Position numbers and translations under genes: made by a program
The notes under the pieces: generated by a model
What the model was told of the DNA's origin: nothing
Seen by the model: the letters and a program-made list of their open reading frames with translations, nothing else
The model's database searches: none
Shown: positions 7,351 through 12,311 of the stretch, piece by piece
Numbering within the stretch: position 1 is the first letter of the stretch
How the letters are laid out: each line of letters starts with the position of its first letter
Origin: an archaeon
Lineage (GTDB): Archaea > Nanobdellota > Nanobdellia > Pacearchaeales > GW2011-AR1
DNA: 12,311 bases
Assembly: GCA_025453475.1 (NCBI GenBank)
Contig: JALOQH010000008.1
Coordinates: 1-12,311, forward strand
Direction: 5' to 3'

Positions 7351-7680
7351 TCACCCAAGCAGGCCATTGCTGCCCAGACTCCCGAATAAGTCCATGCCAG
7401 AAAGTCCTGAATCCATTGGAATATATCTCGTGCAGTTGGTAGGAAGAAGTTCAATGCTTTTATTCCCCATATTAATATTAACTGGCTCGCACTTCTCTGC
7501 CTGCGCGACTATCTGCAAAATCGCATACTGATATCCCTTTAGCATCAGCTCATTTTCCCTCTCAACCTTTGCCTGTTTGTACTTGCCCACTATAATATAG
7601 GTAAGCGAAGCAACAAGCAAAATCCCGAGCAAAAGCGCGATAATTGCCCAGAGATTCATTATGAACTTCTCTTTTGCCAT
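7351..7680 (-). CDS. Small single-pass membrane protein with coiled-coil ectodomain (109 aa)
   Basis: One hydrophobic helix (about 8-31) follows a short basic N-terminus. A charged amphipathic helix (about 33-62) comes next, then a short region with two cysteines (64 and 83) that could form a disulfide outside the cell, and a Gly/Leu/Ser-rich tail. The stretch GYQYAILQIVAQAEKC followed by GNKSIELL resembles a small membrane family I recall as common in Woesearchaeota and Pacearchaeota, without a known function. I chose the ATG at 7680 rather than the GTG at 7692 because a TATA box lies at -29 to -22 from it. The gene is transcribed away from the divergent nuclease-like gene and has its own promoter and likely terminator, so it is probably monocistronic. 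Confidence 0.85.
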   Translation of the reverse strand: MAKEKFIMNLWAIIALLLGILLVASLTYIIVGKYKQAKVERENELMLKGYQYAILQIVAQAEKCEPVNINMGNKSIELLPTNCTRYIPMDSGLSGMDLFGSLGSNGLLG

Positions 7681-7701
7681 ATCCTTCTCCACTTTGGCAG
7701 A

Positions 7702-7709
7702 TATTTATA
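7702..7709 (-). promoter_or_regulatory. TATA box (TATAAATA) of the 109-aa membrane-protein gene
   Basis: On the minus strand TATAAATA lies at -29 to -22 from the ATG at 7678-7680, giving an expected leaderless mRNA. Confidence 0.7.
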
Positions 7710-7781
7710 GATTGTTATACTCCTGCAGACATTCTCCCTAAAATCCCTTTCTCCATTTACTGGCTGCTAAAATAAACAAAC

Positions 7782-7789
7782 TATTAATA
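7782..7789 (+). promoter_or_regulatory. TATA-like box (TATTAATA) of the EEP-fold enzyme gene
   Basis: It lies at -29 to -22 from the ATG at 7811, preceded by an A-rich stretch that could serve as the TFB-recognition element. It is less canonical than the boxes at 7104 and 7702 but has identical spacing. Confidence 0.6.
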
Positions 7790-7810
7790 ACCCTGATACC
7801 AGCTATTCTG

Positions 7811-8566
7811 ATGAGCTCACAGGTATCCTCAACAATAAAAATAGGCGCTCTCAATGCCCAATCCGGAATTGAGACAACAAAAGGCTCCTGGCAGTATCTT
7901 TTAACAACTCACAAATACTTCCTGCCCCACTCGTCTGAAGCAATAAGAAAAATCTCTGATTTCATAAATTCCGAGGACCTGGATATTATAACATTCTCTG
8001 AGATTGAAGGCGGCTCATTCAGAAGCAAGAACATAAACCAGCTTGATTTGATTTCAAAATTCACAAATCTCACGAAAAAAGTCTTCTTCCCGACAGTTAG
8101 ATTAAGCAAGTTATTCAATCAGGGAAACGCTCTCTGCTCAAGGTATCCGATAATAAAAACAGAAAACACCCGGCTTCCGGGAATGGGGGAGCCGAGGTAT
8201 CTCGGAAAAGCAATTATTGAGATAGACGGAGCAAAAATAACTGTCCTGACAACGCACCTTAGCCTTAATCAATCAACAAGAGAAGAGCAGATACAGTATA
8301 TTGCAAACACAGTCAACAAGACAAACGGTCCGCTGATTCTTGCCGGAGACTTTAATATTAAGGATATTTCAGAGCTTGAGCTGATTGACAAAACAAGGCT
8401 GAGAAAAACACCATTCCATAAAACATATCCTTCGTGGAATCCCCAAAGCCCCGAAGATATGATATTTTTCAGCCCGGAATTTGAATTAATCAAAAGCTAC
8501 CCCTACAGCGAGGAAAAATTCTCAGACCATCTTCCAATTATAGCTGAGCTGAAACTTAATGTTTAA
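7811..8566 (+). CDS. Endonuclease/exonuclease/phosphatase (EEP) superfamily protein (251 aa)
   Basis: A metal-dependent phosphodiester or phosphomonoester hydrolase of the DNase I / exonuclease III / sphingomyelinase fold. All signature residues are visible: Asn15 in the first strand (LNAQSG), Glu64 (FSEIE), the NALCSRYPI strand (106-114), His149 (LTTHLSL), Asp180 and Asn182 in GDFN, Asp216 before IFFS, and the final SDHLPI with Asp239 and His240. The length is that of a single-domain enzyme. There is no signal peptide or membrane segment, so it should be cytoplasmic. The family covers AP endonucleases, RNA nucleases and lipid or nucleotide phosphodiesterases, and the substrate cannot be read from these motifs. 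It opens the plus-strand cluster and shares a 130-bp divergent region with the 109-aa gene. Confidence 0.92.
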   Translation: MSSQVSSTIKIGALNAQSGIETTKGSWQYLLTTHKYFLPHSSEAIRKISDFINSEDLDIITFSEIEGGSFRSKNINQLDLISKFTNLTKKVFFPTVRLSKLFNQGNALCSRYPIIKTENTRLPGMGEPRYLGKAIIEIDGAKITVLTTHLSLNQSTREEQIQYIANTVNKTNGPLILAGDFNIKDISELELIDKTRLRKTPFHKTYPSWNPQSPEDMIFFSPEFELIKSYPYSEEKFSDHLPIIAELKLNV

Positions 8567-8569
8567 ATA
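8562..8569 (+). promoter_or_regulatory. TATA box (TTTAAATA) overlapping the EEP stop codon
   Basis: TTTAAATA covers the TAA stop (8564-8566) of the EEP gene and lies at -29 to -22 from the ATG at 8591. The downstream gene may therefore have its own leaderless transcript, even though it sits close behind. Confidence 0.6.
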
Positions 8570-8590
8570 ATTCTGAAATCATAAAATAAG

Positions 8591-9034
8591 ATGTACAGCA
8601 TACCTCTAATTTTTCTCTGGATATGGGGAGCAATGACTGCGATGGCATTTTGGGAGGCATATGTTGAAGGCAGGCAAGCGTGGGACAAGGGCAAGCTTGG
8701 CTGGAAGATAAGATTATCAAAAAGGTTTGTCATACCAGCGTATCATTTCTATGTATTCTGGGTGATGTTTCCTCTGCTTCTCACTCTCCCATTTGTTATC
8801 TATGGGTGGGATAGCCGAATGTTTGGAGTTATCGCAAGCGCATTTTTCTCAGGCATGGTGCTCGAAGACTTTCTCTGGTTTGTGGTAAATCCAGACGTCA
8901 AAATAAGAGAATTCTGGACAAAGTTCACAGATTATTATCCTTGGATAAGGATAAGAAAAAAGAAAATCCTGCCGCTGTTTTATATCGTGGGGATTATTAC
9001 CGCGATTTTGTTCTGGTGGTTCTTCTGGAGATAG
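8591..9034 (+). CDS. Four-helix membrane protein, unknown function (147 aa)
   Basis: Hydrophobic helices at about 3-21, 51-71, 78-98 and 127-146 make this an integral membrane protein. Conserved-looking polar positions are WEAYVEGRQAW (21-31), the histidine in AYHFYVFW (50-57) and EDFLWFVVNP (92-101), whose acidic pair at a helix edge could bind a metal or substrate. The loop after helix 3 is aromatic and basic. The pattern is familiar from uncharacterised archaeal and bacterial membrane proteins, but I cannot name the family. It starts 24 bp after the EEP gene and ends 44 bp before the methyltransferase gene. Confidence 0.88.
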   Translation: MYSIPLIFLWIWGAMTAMAFWEAYVEGRQAWDKGKLGWKIRLSKRFVIPAYHFYVFWVMFPLLLTLPFVIYGWDSRMFGVIASAFFSGMVLEDFLWFVVNPDVKIREFWTKFTDYYPWIRIRKKKILPLFYIVGIITAILFWWFFWR

Positions 9035-9049
9035 CTTTCAATCAACAAG

Positions 9050-9057
9050 CTTAAAAC
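9050..9057 (+). promoter_or_regulatory. Weak TATA-like box (CTTAAAAC) of the methyltransferase gene
   Basis: CTTAAAAC lies at -29 to -22 from the ATG at 9079. The match is weaker than those of the neighbouring genes, but the spacing is the same and supports this ATG over the second Met (codon 5). Confidence 0.4.
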
Positions 9058-9078
9058 ACCTTATTTCTCCCTATTTCC

Positions 9079-10065
9079 ATGAGATACGAGATGAAACCCG
9101 CTTTTCGCGAGAGAATGGAGAAATTGCTTCCGGACAAGGAGGATTTCTCGGCATTTGAAAAGATAGTTCATACTCAGCCGAAGAATTTCATCAGATGCAA
9201 TACCCTGAAAGTTTCCCCGGATGAATTAATGAAGAGACTGAACAAAAAGTGGCGCGTTGTCCAGCCCTATTCGGAATATCCTGAAATAATGCTCATTGAC
9301 CAGGTGCTTGCACCGGGTGAATTGGGCAACTCTATCGAGCATCTGCTCGGATATTATTACGTCCAGGAAGTCTGCTCAATGATGTCTCCTCTTGCCCTCG
9401 AAGCAAAGCCAAAAGAAATTATTCTTGATTTGTGCGCATCACCCGGTTCTAAAACATCCCAAATCGCGGCAAAAATGGAGAACTCAGGCACGTTGATTGC
9501 CAATGACCTTAAACTTGACAGACTAAAAATTCTCTCTGCAAATCTCGAGAGAAACGGCATAACCAATTCAATTGTAACCCAGAGAGATGCTGTTGCTCTC
9601 TGCGCAAATCTCTCAAAAATGAATTTCAAGTTCGACAGAATTCTCGTTGATGCGCCCTGCTCTGGTGAAGGCACTCTGCGTTCTTCGCCCAAAACATTCC
9701 TGATGTGGAATGAAAAAGTGATAAACAATTTCTCAAGACAGCAGAAGAAATTTGTGGCATATGCATTAAAATGCCTTAAAGTCAACGGCGTTTTAGTCTA
9801 TTCAACATGCACTCATGCACCGGAAGAAGACGAAGAAGTGATGGATTTCGCGATAAAGAATTTCCCAGTCAAAATAGAAACCCTGAATCTCCCCCTTAAA
9901 TGCCGTCCTGGAATCACAGAATGGTATGGCAGGTCCTATTCAAATGAAGTAAAAAAAGCGTGCAGAATCTATCCGCATGACAACGACAGCGAGGGTTTCT
10001 TTGTATGCAAGATGACTCTTCTGGAAGAGATAAAAGAACAAAGGGAGAACAAATGGGAGAGATAA
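9079..10065 (+). CDS. NOL1/NOP2/Sun (NSUN)-family RNA cytosine-C5 methyltransferase (328 aa)
   Basis: SAM-dependent enzyme that methylates carbon 5 of cytosine in tRNA or rRNA. An N-terminal RNA-binding segment includes NFIRCNTLK (36-44). The Rossmann core has the SAM motif LDLCASPGSKT (116-126), the acidic AND...DRL (141-149), motif IV DAPCSGEG (191-198) and motif VI VYSTCTHAPEED (240-251). Both catalytic cysteines are present: Cys194 in PCSG releases the product, and Cys244 in STCT is the nucleophile. The closing HDNDSEGFFVCKM (300-312) is also typical. The length fits archaeal Trm4-like proteins without a fused PUA domain. The next gene overlaps by 13 bp and supplies a PUA-type protein, so the two probably work as one RNA-modifying unit. 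I cannot tell tRNA from rRNA as substrate. Confidence 0.93.
   Translation: MRYEMKPAFRERMEKLLPDKEDFSAFEKIVHTQPKNFIRCNTLKVSPDELMKRLNKKWRVVQPYSEYPEIMLIDQVLAPGELGNSIEHLLGYYYVQEVCSMMSPLALEAKPKEIILDLCASPGSKTSQIAAKMENSGTLIANDLKLDRLKILSANLERNGITNSIVTQRDAVALCANLSKMNFKFDRILVDAPCSGEGTLRSSPKTFLMWNEKVINNFSRQQKKFVAYALKCLKVNGVLVYSTCTHAPEEDEEVMDFAIKNFPVKIETLNLPLKCRPGITEWYGRSYSNEVKKACRIYPHDNDSEGFFVCKMTLLEEIKEQRENKWER
10043..10047 (+). promoter_or_regulatory. Shine-Dalgarno (GGGAG) for the PUA-like gene
   Basis: GGGAG sits five bases before the ATG at 10053, inside the 3' end of the methyltransferase gene. It decides the start at 10053 over the in-frame ATG at 10005, and fits an internal operon gene, unlike the leaderless first genes. 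Confidence 0.7.
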
Positions 10066-10508
10066 AATTCATAAAAACACCTGAAAAAAGGAGAATAATC
10101 GAGGAGCTCAGCAGATTTGGAATAACTGAGATTCCGTTTCTTCTTATTGACTGGGGAAGGGAAAAAATACGCGCATTTTCAGGAACTCTTTCCAAAGAGG
10201 AGATAATGGAGATTACAAATGCCGCAAGAATCGACAACATGGGAATTTATTTCCTCAAGCGCGAGGAAACAGGCCTGCGCCCGAGCATCGAAGCGCTTCA
10301 GCTCCTCAAAAATCAGATAACAAAAAATATTATAGATATTGACAACGCCCAGATGCAGCTCTGGATGCGCGGGCATGATTTGGACATAAAAATGCCCCAG
10401 GGATTGTATGTAATAAGATTTGAGGGCGACCTTTTGGGATGCGGAAAGTCCAACGGAAATTCAATATTTAACTATGTTCCGAAAGAGCGGAGACTTCGCA
10501 AGAATTAA
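10053..10508 (+). CDS. PUA-like RNA-binding partner of the NSUN methyltransferase (151 aa)
   Basis: The C-terminal part, GLYVIRFEGDLLGCGKSNG (117-135) followed by NYVPKERRLRK (140-150), matches the PUA-like domain that ends RsmF/NOP2-type methyltransferases, where it binds RNA. Residues 1-100 form an alpha/beta pre-PUA region. In many organisms this module is fused to the methyltransferase; here it is a separate gene starting inside the methyltransferase (ATG 10053, methyltransferase stop 10063-10065). The tight overlap and good Shine-Dalgarno sequence suggest translational coupling and equal amounts of both proteins. The basic C-terminus fits RNA contact. Alternative: a free-standing ribosome-biogenesis PUA protein of the Nip7 kind. 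Confidence 0.8.
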   Translation: MGEIKFIKTPEKRRIIEELSRFGITEIPFLLIDWGREKIRAFSGTLSKEEIMEITNAARIDNMGIYFLKREETGLRPSIEALQLLKNQITKNIIDIDNAQMQLWMRGHDLDIKMPQGLYVIRFEGDLLGCGKSNGNSIFNYVPKERRLRKN

Positions 10509-10514
10509 GCTATT

Positions 10515-10685
10515 ATGAATTTCAAACCCACAAAATTGAAAGTAATTTTCTTAGTGCTTGTTATTATTCTTGATTATTTATACTTTCATTATTTCTCTAT
10601 TGATAAAGATTCAAATTTAGTAATTACCCTTGCTCCCGGTATTTTTATATATTTGATCTGGAGTTTATTTGAAAAGAAAAAATGA
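10515..10685 (+). CDS. 56-aa two-helix membrane protein
   Basis: A short frame from ATG 10515 to TGA 10683-10685 encodes MNFKPTKLKVIFL..., with hydrophobic helices at about 9-26 and 34-51, acidic residues between them and a basic EKKK end. The N-terminal KPTKxKV pattern before a helix is one I recall from many small DPANN membrane proteins. It begins 6 bp after the PUA gene stop, without a clear Shine-Dalgarno or TATA box of its own, so it probably rides on the upstream transcript. Its size makes it easy for gene finders to miss. The hydrophobic layout, basic flanks and position argue for a real gene. Confidence 0.65.
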   Translation: MNFKPTKLKVIFLVLVIILDYLYFHYFSIDKDSNLVITLAPGIFIYLIWSLFEKKK

Positions 10686-10727
10686 ACAATCAAAAACATT
10701 ATTAACCCTCAAAATCAGAAAATATTA

Positions 10728-10735
10728 TTATAAAC
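10728..10735 (+). promoter_or_regulatory. TATA-like box (TTATAAAC) of the methionine aminopeptidase gene
   Basis: TTATAAAC lies at -31 to -24 from the ATG at 10759, in a very AT-rich gap. It predicts a transcript starting within a few bases of the ATG. Confidence 0.5.
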
Positions 10736-10758
10736 CTCATAACACCTAAAAAAACAAA

Positions 10759-11790
10759 ATGACAGAAAAACAATACGGCGGAGCAACGGGAAGGTCTCTG
10801 GACTCCGCAGGGAGAAAGCCCGCAGCAGGGCGAGGAGCTTCGCAGCAAGAGAGGACAGAGAGAAATGCTCCCCTCAATAAGTTAAGTTCTGATAATAATA
10901 AGTCTGACAAAAGCGATTATGCCAACTTCATAAAAGCCGGAAAAATCGCATCAGAAGTTGTAAAATACGCAGGAACAATCATAAAACCCGGCGTTCCGTT
11001 GCTCGAAATCGCTGAGAATATCGAAACTAAAATAATCTCGCTTGGCGCAAAACCAGCTTTCCCTGTCAATCTCTCGATAAATGAGATAGCTGCCCACGAC
11101 ACTCCTGCATATAATGACGCAAGAATTGCATCTGGTTTGTTAAAAGTTGATATCGGAGCGCACATTGAAGGTTATGTCGCTGATGTCGCATTCTCCGTGG
11201 ACTTGGAAGGGAACAACACAAACAAAAAGCTGATTGAAGCCTCTGAACTCGCCTTGCAAAAAGCAATTGAAAAAATAAATCTCGGTGTTTCAACAAATGA
11301 ACTTGGAATTGCAATTGAAAGTGCAATAAAATCTTCAAAATTCACGCCCATCATCAATCTCTCCGGGCACTCGATAGAGCCATGGCACCTTCATTCAGGC
11401 ATAACCATCCCAAATCATGACAACTCCCAGAAAAAACCTCTTGATTCCGGCATTTATGCAATAGAGCCATTTGCAACATCCGGCCTGGGTTCTGTGAAAG
11501 ACGGAAAGCCTTCAGGAATATACCGAGTCGAGAAAGAGGGAAATGTCCGCGATGCTCTCGCCCGCGAAGTTCTCGCATTTATCTGCGAAGAGTATGAAAC
11601 CCTGCCATTCTGCTCGCGATGGATTCATAAAAAATTCGGAACACGCGGACTTCTTGCGCTGAAAAGAATAGAAGATGCAGGGATTCTACATCATTACCCC
11701 CAGTTAATTGAAGTCTCAGGCAAGCCTGTCTCGCAGGCAGAGCACACTGTGCTGATTGAAAAGAGCAGAAAAGTAATCACCACGCAATAA
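10759..11790 (+). CDS. map: Type II methionine aminopeptidase with low-complexity N-terminal extension (343 aa)
   Basis: Removes the initiator methionine from nascent proteins in the cytoplasm, using two metal ions. The pita-bread fold ligands are all visible: Asp131 (KVDIGAHIEGYVAD), Asp142, His204 (LSGHSIEPWH), Glu236 (YAIEPFA) and Glu328 (QAEHTVLI). His113 in NEIAAHDTP is the conserved substrate-side histidine. The insertion before the last ligand (about 270-318) is the helical subdomain that marks type II enzymes. The catalytic domain starts near residue 54, so 53 residues precede it. Archaeal type II enzymes usually have little or no extension. Residues 8-36 are rich in Gly, Arg, Ser, Ala and Gln and come from unusually GC-rich DNA. 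No later ATG, GTG or TTG exists before the domain, so the ATG at 10759 is forced. It converges on the next gene with a 6-bp gap. Confidence 0.95.
   Translation: MTEKQYGGATGRSLDSAGRKPAAGRGASQQERTERNAPLNKLSSDNNKSDKSDYANFIKAGKIASEVVKYAGTIIKPGVPLLEIAENIETKIISLGAKPAFPVNLSINEIAAHDTPAYNDARIASGLLKVDIGAHIEGYVADVAFSVDLEGNNTNKKLIEASELALQKAIEKINLGVSTNELGIAIESAIKSSKFTPIINLSGHSIEPWHLHSGITIPNHDNSQKKPLDSGIYAIEPFATSGLGSVKDGKPSGIYRVEKEGNVRDALAREVLAFICEEYETLPFCSRWIHKKFGTRGLLALKRIEDAGILHHYPQLIEVSGKPVSQAEHTVLIEKSRKVITTQ
10793..10856 (+). repeat. GC-rich inserted-looking segment with stacked inverted repeats in the aminopeptidase 5' end
   Basis: Of the 80 bases at 10781-10860, 51 are G or C, against 19 of the next 60. 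CTCC/GGAG (10803-10806 with 10811-10814) and GCCC/GGGC (10818-10821 with 10828-10831) form adjacent short hairpins. TCTCT (10795-10799) can pair with AGAGA (10848-10852) to enclose them. The translated product is the low-complexity N-terminal extension. Confidence 0.5.
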
Positions 11791-11796
11791 ATCAGA

Positions 11797-12311
11797 TTAT
11801 CTTCTTATCTGGACAGCAACTCTCTTTCTTTTCTTTCCGAGAGCTGCAATCAATATTGCCAGCAGCAAAAGAATGAGAACTCCAAAAGCCAGAATCCATG
11901 GAAGATATTTCATAGTGTCAAAAGAGGCTTTCTTTGGATTAAGAAGCACCGAGCTGTCTGTTCTTGTGATATAATCTGTCCTCTGGCTCTCTCCGCTCTT
12001 GCAGACCTCTGCGCCAAGCCTCTTGATATAGACTTTTGCCTTTGTCGTGCCAAGCTCCTCAACCTTGAATGTAATGTCGTCTACTCCGTCCTCGTCCAAA
12101 TCAATCTTGATGCTCTCCTTCTCCGAAAGAGAGAATTGTGAGATGACTTCAGGAGTCATTGTGAAAATCGCTTTGCTGTCATCAATGTCCTTCAGCTTGA
12201 TGTAATATGGAGAACCGCAGTATTCAAACTTTATCTTGTCTCCAATCATCATCCAAAGGGAATATCCGTCAGCAAGCTGGCTGTCCGTGATAGTATATGT
12301 ATCCTTCTCGT
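11797..12311 (-). CDS. C-terminal part of a membrane-anchored surface protein (5' end beyond window)
   Basis: The frame stays open from the right edge (EKDTYTITDSQLADGYSLW precedes the first Met), so the Met at 12252 is very likely internal and the gene is cut by the window. The visible domain, DKIKFEY...YYIKLKDID...DLDEDGVDDITFKVEEL...KAKVYIKRL, is a beta-rich repeat I recall from DPANN exported proteins; its DLDEDGVDD loop looks calcium-binding. Then come a short polar stretch, one membrane helix (about 116-138 from Met 12252) and a strongly basic tail (KKRKR...RR). The topology is therefore outside domain, one helix, inside tail, as in the giant protein. It is transcribed toward the aminopeptidase gene and ends 6 bp from it. 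Confidence 0.85.
   Translation of the reverse strand, partial: EKDTYTITDSQLADGYSLWMMIGDKIKFEYCGSPYYIKLKDIDDSKAIFTMTPEVISQFSLSEKESIKIDLDEDGVDDITFKVEELGTTKAKVYIKRLGAEVCKSGESQRTDYITRTDSSVLLNPKKASFDTMKYLPWILAFGVLILLLLAILIAALGKKRKRVAVQIRR

Noticed and set aside
7681..7692. GTG start for the 109-aa protein four codons upstream, and GGAG there as its Shine-Dalgarno
   Set aside because: The TATA box at 7702-7709 predicts transcription starting at the ATG at 7680, so the GTG and the GGAG would lie upstream of the mRNA.
9357..9785. Minus-strand 142-aa open frame
   Set aside because: It lies opposite the SAM-binding core of the methyltransferase, whose motifs are all intact; it is a shadow frame.
10005..10052. 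Upstream ATG adding 16 residues to the PUA-like protein
   Set aside because: It would lengthen the overlap with the methyltransferase and has no Shine-Dalgarno sequence; the ATG at 10053 has GGGAG at ideal spacing.
10793..10856. tRNA-like or structured non-coding RNA in the aminopeptidase 5' end
   Set aside because: The stems are only 4-5 bp, there is no T-loop or anticodon arrangement, and the segment is in frame with a valid start and catalytic domain.

Overview
The window looks like part of a DPANN archaeon genome, most like the Woesearchaeota/Pacearchaeota group. The evidence is an archaeal family B DNA polymerase, a type II methionine aminopeptidase with all ligands, archaeal TATA boxes placed for leaderless mRNAs, and very large cysteine-rich surface proteins built from modules I recall from DPANN genomes. 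The placement is from recall of families; no search was run.

Layout. (1) Positions 11-1126 (+) hold the 3' part of a family B DNA polymerase, entering at the motif A region. (2) A minus-strand block converges on it: a giant type I surface protein (7082 down to 1653), followed 2 bp later by a two-helix membrane protein (1650-1129). (3) A separate minus-strand gene (7680-7351) encodes a 109-residue single-pass membrane protein. The 7083-7350 gap holds a GC-rich hairpin, three phased A5 tracts (T5 on the minus strand) and a promoter. (4) A divergent promoter region (7681-7810) opens a plus-strand run: an endonuclease/exonuclease/phosphatase-fold enzyme, a four-helix membrane protein, an RNA m5C methyltransferase overlapping its separately encoded PUA-type partner, and a 56-residue membrane protein at 10515-10685. 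(5) A type II methionine aminopeptidase follows, with a GC-rich, low-complexity N-terminal extension. (6) The 3' end of a second surface or membrane protein gene (minus strand) runs off the right edge.

How the parts fit. The giant protein has an N-terminal signal/anchor, eight copies of a six-cysteine module, three copies of a beta-rich module (two of them nested inside cysteine modules), a possible discoidin-like domain, a polyglycine and Thr/Pro/Ala stalk, and a C-terminal membrane helix with a basic tail. It is probably a cell-surface attachment or envelope protein. Its 173-residue downstream neighbour shares a short [IMV]TG[KN][AV][IV] motif placed just outside a hydrophobic segment. The methyltransferase/PUA pair is an RNA-modification unit, and the aminopeptidase is housekeeping.

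Regulation. Four genes have an AT-rich octamer at exactly -29 to -22 from the ATG, and two more have weaker or slightly shifted versions, which implies leaderless transcripts. The one internal overlapping gene (PUA protein) instead has a Shine-Dalgarno-like GGGAG. No rRNA, tRNA, CRISPR array or transposase was seen.
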